This document shows, one piece after another, positions 44,642 through 53,011 of a stretch of DNA of 64,000 nt. The DNA is taken from the NCBI GenBank assembly GCA_044221135.1, contig JBGAPT010000008.1, positions 1 through 64,000 of the forward strand. The letters run 5' to 3'. The notes under the pieces were generated by a model that worked only from the letters and a program-made list of their open reading frames with translations, ran no database searches and had not been told where the DNA came from. The stretch's first letter is position 1; the number at the start of each line of letters is the position of its first letter. The position numbers were made by a program, and so were the translations under genes. This DNA is from UBA4722 sp044221135. GTDB taxonomy: Bacteria; Pseudomonadota; Gammaproteobacteria; DSM-16500.

Positions 44642-46267
44642 CTATTTACTTTTTCTTTTAAGACCAGAACTTTGATTTAGCTTTGCTTTTTTATTGTGCG
44701 CCTCAATTGAAGTGGTTAGCTGAGCTGTAGTTTTCAGAAATCCTTGACGAGCTAATAAAAAAGATAATTTTTCAGAAGCTTCTCGACGAGATTCTTGACT
44801 TCGTAAAGGATTGGTTGCTTTCACCCTAAGATTAAATATTTCCAACTTCTGCGTAAATGAAGATCGATCATCTTTTAAAAATCCTCTTTTTGCACCGATT
44901 ATTACAGCATCACATTTTCTTATAAGCTCTACTCGAGGAGAAACCCCATTTTTAAAAATTTTTTCATTGGAAAAATAATCTATTACATTTTTTCGTAATT
45001 CACCTACTACAACAGATGCATTTTTATTTTGATTATTTTTATCAAACTCTACAGCAGATTTTTCTAATGATCTTATCAATTTCATTAGCTCTAGCCTATC
45101 TGATTTATTTTCTTTAAAGTCAGTATCCAAGTATGTTTTCAATTCTTGAGCTTCTTTAACTTGCTCCATGCCTGTAAGTTTAACAGTCTTTTTCTGCTCA
45201 GATTTATCAGATTTCTTTTTTTTGGCTGGGTTCGAGCCATCTACCAATCTCACAAAGGAATGAACCCCTACATCTAGACTAGTCTGATTCTGCAGTTTTC
45301 CACCTCTGTAATCAAATGCATTATTCTTGAAATGCAACATAGCTTGTGCAACTTCGGGTCTCAACTTGATTTTTTCAAAAAATGTTAACTTTTCTATTTC
45401 CTTTAGAAGATCTGCCTCACTGACCTTCATTTCTAATGCTTTTTCTTTAATATATTCGCCAAATTGCTCTAACTCACAAGCCACAGCAGGCAATGATGAG
45501 TAATCAAATGCTGCCATTATTCTTTTAGTGAACTCCTGTACTTCATCACATAGCTTTCTTTGTTCAGGACTCTCTCTCATCGCACGATCAATTTCTACCA
45601 ATACTTTATTTTTCTTTTTCCCCATCACTCCATTATGCAATAAAATTATTCTTTTAATTTTACTTTGCTCTAACAAACTAAGTCCGTTAACATAATCACG
45701 AATTAGATTTGATATTTCCAAATTATTCTTTTTTGCATATCTTTCTAATTCTTGATAGGCCTCAACAATTTTTTGAATTGCTGCTTCATTCATTGATGCA
45801 ACTTCAGCTTCAGCTTTCTTTTTTTCCTCTCCTTTAGAGAATCGTAATAATCCACCCTCTTCTGTTTTACCCGCTGGTGATATCAGCGTTAAATACCGTA
45901 CCCAATCCGCTTCTTCTTTTGATACTTTTGCAACATGGGTTAATCTCTCACGCAAATTTTTAGCTTTAGCAATACCACTTTCAACTCCTTGTAAAAGACC
46001 CGCACTAAGTGGAGCTTGCGCCGCAAGTTTACTTAACCTTGTGTCAACTCTCTTGGTAGCTTTTAGCTCATCAGAATCGTGTCTAGAATAATGGATGCCT
46101 TCAAGAAAATCATCGACGCTCTCAGGCTGTCCTCCCTCGTCTAACTCATTCCAATACATCTGCGTGAATTTTGCTGTCAGCTTTTTTGCTTCCGCTGGTA
46201 ATTCGCTAATCTGATTCATTAAGTTACTGACAAGGAGTGCTTCTTGTTTCTGGGCACGTGGTCTCAT
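44642..46267 (-). CDS. Large helical protein of unknown function, candidate Dot/Icm effector
   Basis: 541 residues, highly charged and predicted coiled-coil/helical throughout, no signal peptide and no membrane helix. A Lys-rich low-complexity linker (NPAKKKKSDKSEQKKTVK) near residue 350 separates two helical halves. The C-terminus is basic (SSGLKRKSK). TTAGGAGG precedes the start. It resembles the downstream 499-residue protein in composition but I see no clear shared motif. AT-rich and flanked by repeat/IS DNA, as accessory genes usually are. Function unknown. Confidence 0.75.
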   Translation of the reverse strand: MRPRAQKQEALLVSNLMNQISELPAEAKKLTAKFTQMYWNELDEGGQPESVDDFLEGIHYSRHDSDELKATKRVDTRLSKLAAQAPLSAGLLQGVESGIAKAKNLRERLTHVAKVSKEEADWVRYLTLISPAGKTEEGGLLRFSKGEEKKKAEAEVASMNEAAIQKIVEAYQELERYAKKNNLEISNLIRDYVNGLSLLEQSKIKRIILLHNGVMGKKKNKVLVEIDRAMRESPEQRKLCDEVQEFTKRIMAAFDYSSLPAVACELEQFGEYIKEKALEMKVSEADLLKEIEKLTFFEKIKLRPEVAQAMLHFKNNAFDYRGGKLQNQTSLDVGVHSFVRLVDGSNPAKKKKSDKSEQKKTVKLTGMEQVKEAQELKTYLDTDFKENKSDRLELMKLIRSLEKSAVEFDKNNQNKNASVVVGELRKNVIDYFSNEKIFKNGVSPRVELIRKCDAVIIGAKRGFLKDDRSSFTQKLEIFNLRVKATNPLRSQESRREASEKLSFLLARQGFLKTTAQLTTSIEAHNKKAKLNQSSGLKRKSK

Positions 46268-46660
46268 AACGCCTCCTAATGTAAAGTTGAGATATTCTGT
46301 AAAGCTCTTGATTGAGTATAGTTCATAAATTAGATTTCATTAGATAACCGCATTAGCAGTTTAATATTATATTTATCAATAAGTTATTTTATTATTGCCC
46401 CTTGTTGTCACCACCCACAGCACAGGCTGCTTAGCACCCGCCAAGGCGCTCAACCACCTCTAATACATCTTGTGAGAAATATCTCACATGAGAAAGGGCA
46501 TTTCACCTGCATCATTCGGAATCATTATTGTGTAAAGTGCCTTAAATTTAATCTTAATTGATTTTAAACAGCCTTTTTTGATTAAATTTAATACTATTAG
46601 ATCAACTTCAACTGAAATAGACCATATAAAAACTATTCTTGAGAGGGTGGAGAATTTCCA
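46268..46660. other. Gene-free divergent intergenic region
   Basis: 393 bp between the 541-residue gene and a 55-codon gene, AT-rich with no credible ORF. It holds an 18-bp palindrome at 46,471-46,488 and an AT-rich stretch with repeated CTTAA/TTTAAT words at 46,540-46,600. Both flanking promoters must be here. Confidence 0.6.
46471..46488. promoter_or_regulatory. Operator-like palindrome TGTGAGA-N4-TCTCACA
   Basis: Perfect 7-bp inverted repeat with a 4-bp centre, placed between divergent genes. The form suits a dimeric helix-turn-helix repressor. No regulator gene adjoins it. Confidence 0.5.
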
Positions 46661-46828
46661 ATGGAAAAGTTAGAGACATACTCAGAAAAATTAGCTCGCG
46701 TACAAGAAAAAATTGGCTTGCACCTCACTCGCATCACGCAGCTGCAAGAATTATTACGCCAAGAAGAGGAGAAACTCTATTCTGCTTTACAACAAGAGAA
46801 AACGTTAAAGATTGCATTGTCTTTATAA
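46661..46828 (+). CDS. Small coiled-coil protein, 55 residues, unknown function
   Basis: The ATG is preceded by GAGAGGGTGGAG. The whole protein reads as one amphipathic helix with leucine heptads (KLARVQEKIGLHL, QLQELLRQEEEKL) and no hydrophobic anchor. Heptad periodicity and a decent ribosome site make it more than chance. No homologue recalled. It stands between the candidate-effector genes and the tandem-repeat/IS30 region. Confidence 0.6.
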   Translation: MEKLETYSEKLARVQEKIGLHLTRITQLQELLRQEEEKLYSALQQEKTLKIALSL

Positions 46829-46865
46829 GGTTTGTTCTACAATACTTCGATTCGAAGTGCCAAGT

Positions 46866-46892
46866 TGTCATTCTGAGTGCAGCGAAAAATCT
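46866..46892. repeat. REP-like GTCATTCTGAG unit
   Basis: GTCATTCTGAGTGCAGCGAA matches the widely seen GTCATTCTGAGC-type REP unit. It is isolated, with no paired inverse copy nearby. Confidence 0.5.
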
Positions 46893-46917
46893 GAATTATT
46901 CCCATAATCATCCTTGC

Positions 46918-47055
46918 TTTCTACCGCGTCATCTCCACTTTCTACCGTGTCATCCCCGCGTTCTACTGTCATCCCCGCGTTCTACTGTCATCCCCGCGTT
47001 CTACTGTCATCCCCGCGTTCTACTGTCATCCCCGCGTTCTACTGTCATCCCCGCG
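46918..47055. repeat. Tandem array of 19-bp units
   Basis: Five exact consecutive copies of TTCTACTGTCATCCCCGCG (46,961-47,055) are preceded by two degenerate copies. The last runs into the GTCATCCCCGCG hairpin of repeat E, so the unit is the repeat E terminus plus a 7-bp link (TTCTACT). Similar, less regular arrays flank the other E copies. Confidence 0.92.
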
Positions 47056-48055
47056 AAAGCGGGGATGTGAATTCACATTTGAAGTGCACCAACTGTTTTA
47101 TAAAAACCTGAGCAGGCGTTTTGTATCCTAAACATTTTCGTGGCGTATGGTTATAGTTTGCCACGATTTTTTCAATATCTTGGTGACTCAGCTCCCCTAG
47201 ATCCGTTTTGCGTGGTAAAAATGCACGCAATCGTCCAATCGCATTTTCTACTCCGCCTTTTTGCCAAGGTGATTTCACATCGCAAAAATAAGTCTTTATT
47301 CCCACCCTATTTAATTGATGATGTTGAGCAAATTCACTTCCATTGTCAAACGTTACACTTTTCGCCAGTGATTGAGGAAGGCAACCGAGTAGATCCTTTA
47401 ATTGATTTACAACTCCTTCCGCTCCTTTATTCTTTAAAATAAACAGCTTAAGAACTCGTGATTGACGTTCTTGAGCAACTAAAAGAGATTGGCCATACTT
47501 TGAGAACAGCATCAGATCAGCCTCCCAATGACCGGGACTCGCTCGTTTTTCTATGTAGTGCGGTCGCTGATCTATTGAAACTCGATGTTTAATCAAAGAC
47601 GCTGAACTTCCTCCTTTTCGTCCATACCAGCCACGCTTACTCTTTCGACGACGCAAATAATTTCGCCAACTATAATCTTTTGTTCTCACAAGTTGCGCGT
47701 AAATAAAACGATATATTGACTCATAAGAAATTATTTTGCATCCTTGCTCCTGCATCAGCCAGTGAGAGGTCTGTTGGGGTGACCATCCCATAGTAAGTTT
47801 GTCCATCACAATGGACCTCAAACCTGGTTGACGCTCCAATTTGCTTCCTTTCCAGCGTCTACTACCAGCAAGTTGCTGTGCATAACCTGCTGAATAGCCT
47901 TGGCTTTTTGTCTTATTACGCTTTAACTCTCGAGTAATCGTCGATGTCGAGCGATCCAAAGCTGCTGCAATTTGCCCGTTCGTTTTCCCTTCTCTACAAA
48001 GATAGGAAATCGCATTTCTCTCTTCGGGCGAGAGTTGTCTGTATTTTTTTCCCAT
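47045..48055 (-). CDS. IS30-family transposase
   Basis: 336 residues, apparently intact. The N-terminal helix-turn-helix has YRQLSPEERNAISYLCREGK and NGQIAAALDRSTSTITREL; the DDE core has HWEADLMLF, a second Asp in VTFDNGSEFAQH, and the Glu in KGGVENAIGRLR. The stop codon lies outside the element: the frame runs through the left terminal repeat and ends in the target DNA, adding about six residues. The protein should be functional. Confidence 0.93.
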   Translation of the reverse strand: MGKKYRQLSPEERNAISYLCREGKTNGQIAAALDRSTSTITRELKRNKTKSQGYSAGYAQQLAGSRRWKGSKLERQPGLRSIVMDKLTMGWSPQQTSHWLMQEQGCKIISYESIYRFIYAQLVRTKDYSWRNYLRRRKSKRGWYGRKGGSSASLIKHRVSIDQRPHYIEKRASPGHWEADLMLFSKYGQSLLVAQERQSRVLKLFILKNKGAEGVVNQLKDLLGCLPQSLAKSVTFDNGSEFAQHHQLNRVGIKTYFCDVKSPWQKGGVENAIGRLRAFLPRKTDLGELSHQDIEKIVANYNHTPRKCLGYKTPAQVFIKQLVHFKCEFTSPLSRG

Positions 48056-48099
48056 AGTGGCACCAAGTATAACTGGTGCACTTCGTTTGTGAAGTCATA
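47066..48099 (-). mobile_element. IS30-family insertion sequence, complete, 1034 bp
   Basis: Imperfect 25-bp terminal inverted repeats: the left begins TGTGAATTCACA and the right, read inwards, TATGACTTCACA; both end GAAGTGCACC. Direct repeats GGA flank it (47,063-47,065 and 48,100-48,102), the short duplication usual for IS30. Removing the IS and one GGA restores a continuous repeat E (GCGGGGACCCATC), proving the insertion point. Confidence 0.93.
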
Positions 48100-48214
48100 G
48101 GACCCATCCTGCAAATACCACTAACAATAATGAGTACAATTGAAATTGAATTATCCAGAAATAAGGTAATTAAAGAGACAAGTCATGATGGGTCCCCGCC
48201 TTCGCGGGGATGAC
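48100..48214. repeat. Repeat family E, copy 1, right part (split by the IS30 element)
   Basis: With 47,045-47,065 this forms one E element: outer hairpin GTCATCCCCGCGAAAGCGGG, an AT-rich centre with AATTGAAATTGAATTATC, and an inverse hairpin GGGTCCCCGCCTTCGCGG. A short degenerate tail of GATGACAC-type units follows to about 48,240. Confidence 0.88.
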
Positions 48215-48302
48215 ACAGGGAAACGCAGAGATGACACACAGTGGCAAATTTCATGGAGATCTCTCACAACCAAGATGGCAGCACCATTCTATGGTGCCGC
48301 AT

Positions 48303-48390
48303 AAGATAAGTTGTAACTATTCAGCGTCTTCAGCAGGCCTAATCGGGCACGATTAGGCTCGTAGTAAACGCTGAATAGATACGATAAGTT
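48303..48390. repeat. Palindromic repeat family D, copy 2
   Basis: TAACTATTCAGCG and CGCTGAATAGATA form the outer arms; CCTAATCG and CGATTAGG the inner. It shares the GCAGGCCTAATCG block with 15,285-15,335. It ends at the stop codon of the following membrane-protein gene. Confidence 0.75.
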
Positions 48391-48910
48391 ATCTATTAAA
48401 TTTTGCCAATACCAAACCTGCCAATAACCAGCCTATTAACAAATCAGCCATCATGACCAACGTATAGGCCATATCAAAGCAAAACCAATTCCAAAACGGA
48501 AGATAAGTCACTATACCCGCCGCAAGACCAAAGAGGAAAACAAACTTCACACGCTTATAATAAGCAAGCCCCGTGGTTTTACTCAGTAGATAAGCTACTA
48601 AAATAGCTGCAATCATTTGGATGAGTAAACTGATAATCAGAGCTGGCGTCATCGACGATGGCATACCCTGCAGATGCACAGAAGCAAAAATAAAAGCTTG
48701 TTTCGCCTCATCCTGGTTTGCGCTCATCTCTGCTGGAAAAACATAGATACCAGACTGCAGCACATTAGCCGCCAGCCCATTTGCTACCGCCTTGCCATCC
48801 ACAAAATGATGCAATGTTGCATCATGCCAGGGAAGCACCATCCATGAAAACGCACCCCAAAAAAACAAGATAACGCCTGCAAGCACACCACTTTTAATAT
48901 ATGTTTTCAT
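48389..48910 (-). CDS. Four-helix membrane protein, conserved hypothetical
   Basis: 173 residues from the ATG at 48,910, chosen for AAGGAGT 5 bp upstream; upstream in-frame ATGs lack a ribosome site. Helices lie at about 8-28, 90-110, 118-140 and 148-168, with a periplasmic loop DATLHHFVDGKAVANGLAANV between the first two. No motif that I can tie to a named family. Confidence 0.75.
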   Translation of the reverse strand: MKTYIKSGVLAGVILFFWGAFSWMVLPWHDATLHHFVDGKAVANGLAANVLQSGIYVFPAEMSANQDEAKQAFIFASVHLQGMPSSMTPALIISLLIQMIAAILVAYLLSKTTGLAYYKRVKFVFLFGLAAGIVTYLPFWNWFCFDMAYTLVMMADLLIGWLLAGLVLAKFNR

Positions 48911-49043
48911 AACGACTCCTTTTTTATTAAAGGCGTTTATTGTAGCCTGCCTTAGTCTCTTCATGCAAAATATCATGAATAAGAGCTTTTATTGTCATAG
49001 CCTCACTATGTGCTATGATTGTCTTTTTTCAATTAAGGAATAG

Positions 49044-49553
49044 ATGATGAAATTCGCAAAGATAGCAACAATAGGTCTTGGCTTGCTCTGCGCCAATGCT
49101 TATGCAGCAAAAAATCAAACAACAACCACTACGCAAGTACATACCACTACTGTCGTTGTAGATAAAAATAAAGCAGAAGGAAAAGCTTTTTTAGCGCGTA
49201 ATAAAAAAAACAAAGGGGTTGTAACATTGCCTGATGGATTGCAATATAAAATTATCAAGCAAGGCAAAGGGCCCAAACCGACAATCACTGATGTAGTGTC
49301 AGTCCATTATGCAGGCACATTAATCAATGGCAAAGAATTTGATAGCTCTTATAAACGACATGAACCTGCTACTTTTCCAGTCGGTGGCGTCATTAAAGGC
49401 TGGACTGAAGCACTGCAACTCATGCCAGTCGGCTCAACCTGGATGCTGTATATTCCTTCTGATTTAGCTTATGAAGAACAAGGAAATCCACCTTCGATTC
49501 CTGGGAATGCGACACTTATCTTTAAAGTTGAATTACTTGGAATAAAGAAATAA
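49044..49553 (+). CDS. FKBP-type peptidyl-prolyl cis-trans isomerase, secreted, Mip-like
   Basis: 169 residues with a cleavable signal peptide (cut after AYA). A short helical linker (KAEGKAFLARNKKNKGV) precedes one FKBP domain with VSVHYAGTLINGKEFDSSY, GWTEALQLMPVG and IPSDLAYEEQG. The linker is the end of the Mip/FkpA dimerisation region; the long dimerisation domain is missing, so it is a compact relative of the Legionella and Coxiella Mip virulence factors. Periplasmic folding catalyst. RBS AAGGAATAG. Confidence 0.92.
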   Translation: MMKFAKIATIGLGLLCANAYAAKNQTTTTTQVHTTTVVVDKNKAEGKAFLARNKKNKGVVTLPDGLQYKIIKQGKGPKPTITDVVSVHYAGTLINGKEFDSSYKRHEPATFPVGGVIKGWTEALQLMPVGSTWMLYIPSDLAYEEQGNPPSIPGNATLIFKVELLGIKK

Positions 49554-49583
49554 TGTAAGCATTCACACTCTAAGCAGCAAATG

Positions 49584-51044
49584 TCATTGGGAGCTTCCAC
49601 GATAAACCAAATCCAGCTCCCTGGCCGCTTTCACTTCATCCAAACGCCGCACAGATAAGGTATGAGGTGCTGTGCGGACCAAATCAGGTTGCGTTTTCGC
49701 TTCATGTAAAATGTGAATGAGCGCATCGGCAAAAGCATCTAATTCTTCTTTACTTTCCGTTTCAGTCGGTTCAATCAATAAACATTCTGGTACTAGCAAA
49801 GGGAAATACATCGTAGGCGCATGAAAATCGTAATCTAATAAACGCTTCGCTACATCTAATGCGGTGATATGCAATTCTTTAGCTTCTGTTTTCAACGTAA
49901 TAATAAATTCATGACTAGCACGACGATTAGCATAAGCAGGTGTAAAACCAGCCGCTTTCAATTTGGCTAACAAATAATTAGCGTTTAGTGTGGCAAATTC
50001 AGCGACGCGTTCCATGCCTTCTTTACCCAGCAACCGTGCATACATATAAGCACGTAAAATAATGCCCGCATTGCCCATAAAGGTAGATAAACGACCTATC
50101 GTTTGTGGGCATTCTTTTTCAGTGAGCCAACCATACATTCCTTCTTTTTTTGCAACGATAGGCATTGGAATAAAAGGTACTAAGCGTTCACTGACAGCAA
50201 CAGGACCACCACCGGGGCCGCCACCACCATGCGGTGTCGCAAATGTTTTATGTAAATTGATGTGCATCACATCAAAACCCATATCGCCAGGGCGCACTTT
50301 TCCAAGAATGGCATTTAAATTAGCGCCATCATAATAAAGTAAGCCACCTGCCTTGTGAATGATTGCAGCAATTTCTTGAATTTTTTGCTCGAACACGCCT
50401 AACGTGGATGGGTTAGTTAACATAATGCCAGCCGTTTGCGGCCCCACTGCAGCACGCAAACTCTCGATATCAACATTCCCGTCTTGATCTGTTGGAATTT
50501 CACGTACAATAAATCCACATTGTGCAGCAGTCGCAGGGTTCGTGCCATGCGCTGCATCAGGGACTAATATTTCTGTGCGCGCCGTATCATTTCTGGCACG
50601 ATGATAAGCACGAATCATAGCCACACCCGCAAATTCACCTTGCGCACCTGCCATTGGTGTTAACGATACACCCTGCATACCCGTCATCGCTTTTAATATT
50701 TCCTGTAATTCATAGGCACAAGAAAGATAGCCTTGACTATTCATCTCGAGTGACAAAGGATGATGATTTAAAAACCCCTCAAGCATTGCTAAATGATGCA
50801 CGCCGCGTGGATTATATTTCATCGTACAAGAACCCAGCGGATAAAATTGTGTATCAATAGAAAAATTATTTCGGGATAGTTTAGTAAAATGACGCACGAC
50901 TTGTAACTCAGACACTTCAGGCAAAAAAGGTTCATCTTGTCGCAACAGATGCGCTGGTATAGTTATTTTTTTAGTGGAACGACGGGGTATTTGTGAAGTA
51001 GCACAACGACCATGATGTGATAACTCAAAGATCAATTCTGACAT
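49584..51044 (-). CDS. gcvPB: Glycine dehydrogenase (decarboxylating) subunit 2
   Basis: 486 residues. The PLP-binding Lys lies in HINLHKTFATPHGGGGPG. It is the C-terminal half of P-protein in organisms with split GcvP and releases CO2 from glycine, passing the aminomethyl group to lipoyl-GcvH. It overlaps gcvPA by 20 bp. Confidence 0.96.
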   Translation of the reverse strand: MSELIFELSHHGRCATSQIPRRSTKKITIPAHLLRQDEPFLPEVSELQVVRHFTKLSRNNFSIDTQFYPLGSCTMKYNPRGVHHLAMLEGFLNHHPLSLEMNSQGYLSCAYELQEILKAMTGMQGVSLTPMAGAQGEFAGVAMIRAYHRARNDTARTEILVPDAAHGTNPATAAQCGFIVREIPTDQDGNVDIESLRAAVGPQTAGIMLTNPSTLGVFEQKIQEIAAIIHKAGGLLYYDGANLNAILGKVRPGDMGFDVMHINLHKTFATPHGGGGPGGGPVAVSERLVPFIPMPIVAKKEGMYGWLTEKECPQTIGRLSTFMGNAGIILRAYMYARLLGKEGMERVAEFATLNANYLLAKLKAAGFTPAYANRRASHEFIITLKTEAKELHITALDVAKRLLDYDFHAPTMYFPLLVPECLLIEPTETESKEELDAFADALIHILHEAKTQPDLVRTAPHTLSVRRLDEVKAARELDLVYRGSSQ

Positions 51045-52446
51045 TTATTTTTTTCTCCGTTTTATCGTAATGACCGCCAGAAGAAAGAACTGAAGCCAGC
51101 AATGTCACAAATTTTTCTATATCTTCTGCTGTTTTTGTTTCTGTCGCACACACTAATAAACACTCTCCTAACTCAGGATACGTTTGACGCAAGCTAAAAC
51201 CCGCTTGCACTTTTAATTCTGCTAGTTCACGCAATACAGATTCCACCGACTTAGGTAATCGTATGACGAACTCGTGAAAATAAGACGCCTGAAAAACCAA
51301 TTCAACGCCAGTAACAGTCATCAATTTTTCCCGTAATAATTCTGTATTTTGATGACTGACTAAAGCGATCTGACGCAATCCTTTAGGTCCCACTAAACTC
51401 ATATAAATCGTGCTGGCTGTTACAAGCAAGCCCTGATTGGTACAGATATTCGATGTCGCTTTAGCGCGACGAATATGTTGCTCGCGTGCTTGCATTGTCA
51501 ATACAAAACCTTGGTTACCCTCTGAATCAACCGTGCGCCCAACGACGCGTCCCGGTAATTGTCGCACCCATTCTTTTTTACAACACAAAAAACCATAATA
51601 AGGTCCCCCTGATGTCAAAGGCACGCCCAAAGGCTGTCCTTCACCGCAAGCAATGTCTGCACCGGATTTTCCCCACTGCCCTGGCGCTTTCAATAAAGCC
51701 ATGGCTAATGGATTCACAACAGCAATAACCAAAGCATTTTTCGCATGCGCCCAATCAGTCAGTGCATCCACTTCTTCCAGTAAACCAAAGAAATTAGGCT
51801 GCGGAATCACTAAAGCAGTGACATCTTCTTTCGCTATTTTTTCTAACATAGCAAGTGATAGACAGCCTATTTTTTCAAAAGGGACTTCAACAATCTCAAT
51901 ACCTTGCTGACTCACTATCGTTTTAACAACGTCTTGATAAAAAGGATGCACTGCGCGCGGTAACAAAATCCGATTTGATTTATTTTTACGATTAAGACGT
52001 ACTGCCATTAAAATAGCTTCTGCCAAAGCAGTTGCGCCATCGTACATGGATGCATTGGAAACATCTAATGCCATCAAGCTCGCCATCATTGTTTGATATT
52101 CATAAAGCAGCTGCAGTGTTCCCTGGCTTGCCTCCGCTTGATACGGTGTATAAGCCGTCATAAATTCACCGCGACCTGCGATACTCCACACCGCTGCAGG
52201 AATATGATGCTCATACGCACCTGCACCAATAAAACAAAGCAAATCACTGTCTTGCTGTGCGCGTGCTCGCATTAAACGACCTAATTCCATCTCAGTTAAA
52301 CTATCTGGAATAATCGGTTCATTTTTAACGCGTAACTGCGAGGGAATTTCATCGAATAATGATTCGATATTAGCAACACCAATCGTTGCTAACATTTCTT
52401 TGATATCGTATTCAGAATGCGGAATAAATGGCATAGGCTTTCTCAC
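51025..52446 (-). CDS. gcvPA: Glycine dehydrogenase (decarboxylating) subunit 1
   Basis: 473 residues. FIPHSEYDIKEMLATIG at the N-terminus, YTPYQAEASQGTLQLLYEYQ and the SGGPYYGFL region are family hallmarks. It pairs with GcvPB as P-protein. The bases GAGAAAG lie near the start. It follows gcvH by 10 bp. Confidence 0.96.
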   Translation of the reverse strand: MRKPMPFIPHSEYDIKEMLATIGVANIESLFDEIPSQLRVKNEPIIPDSLTEMELGRLMRARAQQDSDLLCFIGAGAYEHHIPAAVWSIAGRGEFMTAYTPYQAEASQGTLQLLYEYQTMMASLMALDVSNASMYDGATALAEAILMAVRLNRKNKSNRILLPRAVHPFYQDVVKTIVSQQGIEIVEVPFEKIGCLSLAMLEKIAKEDVTALVIPQPNFFGLLEEVDALTDWAHAKNALVIAVVNPLAMALLKAPGQWGKSGADIACGEGQPLGVPLTSGGPYYGFLCCKKEWVRQLPGRVVGRTVDSEGNQGFVLTMQAREQHIRRAKATSNICTNQGLLVTASTIYMSLVGPKGLRQIALVSHQNTELLREKLMTVTGVELVFQASYFHEFVIRLPKSVESVLRELAELKVQAGFSLRQTYPELGECLLVCATETKTAEDIEKFVTLLASVLSSGGHYDKTEKKINVRIDL

Positions 52447-52456
52447 TTTTAAAAAC

Positions 52457-52846
52457 TTAATGCGCCTCTGATGCGACTTGTTTTGAATATTGCTCTGAGT
52501 TTAATAAATGCGGCGTATCATTGTCATACGGACGAACTCGAAATAACCAGCCTTTCCCATAAGGATCGTCATTAATCAATTGCGGTGTTTCAAACAAGGC
52601 TTCATTAATTTCAACCACTTCGCCAGACACCGGTGAATAAATATCGGCTGCTGCTTTGACAGATTCCACTACAGCACATTCTTGCCCCAATTCAAGATTG
52701 CTCTCAGGCTCGGGCAACTCTACATAGACCAAGTCACCTAACATGGTTTGTGCATGATCGGTAATACCTACTGTGAATACGTCATCATCCCGACGCACCC
52801 ATTCATGTGTTTTTGAGTATTGTAACAATTTTGGCACACTATTCAT
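52457..52846 (-). CDS. gcvH: Glycine cleavage system H protein
   Basis: 129 residues. Lipoylation Lys is in VVESVKAAADIYSPVSG; GLTDHAQTMLGDLVYVELP-type sequence (ITDHAQTMLGDLVYVELP) is conserved. It shuttles the aminomethyl intermediate between P, T and L proteins. Start has AGGAGTG upstream. gcvT is separated by a family A repeat. Confidence 0.97.
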   Translation of the reverse strand: MNSVPKLLQYSKTHEWVRRDDDVFTVGITDHAQTMLGDLVYVELPEPESNLELGQECAVVESVKAAADIYSPVSGEVVEINEALFETPQLINDDPYGKGWLFRVRPYDNDTPHLLNSEQYSKQVASEAH

Positions 52847-52866
52847 CTTTCCACTCCTAAGTTACG

Positions 52867-53003
52867 ACCAGGCATTCTCGCTAAAAAGCACGAGAACGCC
52901 TTTCCTGTTTATAGGCTGCGCGTCAGCAAAATTGGCGCTTGCACTATTCTTCCTTTTAAGAAGCCCCCATCGTGTCATGGTGTCATATTAGCAGGAATCA
53001 CTG
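52867..53003. repeat. Palindromic repeat family A, copy 7
   Basis: It shows TTCTCGCTAAAAAGCACGAGAA, GGCTGCGCGTCAGCAAAATTGG, and the end block CCCCCATCGTGTCATGG with TAGCAGGAATCACTGA. It fills the gcvT-gcvH gap. Confidence 0.88.
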
Positions 53004-53011
53004 AACTACAA

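Noticed and set aside
46539..46600. PmrA-type tandem box (CTTAA direct repeat)
   Set aside because: CTTAA words occur at 12-bp spacing with poor matches outside the core; AT-rich background makes chance likely.
46961..47055. Short CRISPR or coding repeat
   Set aside because: The 19-bp units are strictly tandem with no unique spacers, and translations are shadow ORFs of the repeat.
46639..47070. 143-codon plus-strand ORF over the tandem repeat
   Set aside because: It reads the repeat array as a low-complexity peptide; the in-frame competitor at 46,661 has the better start and a plausible protein.
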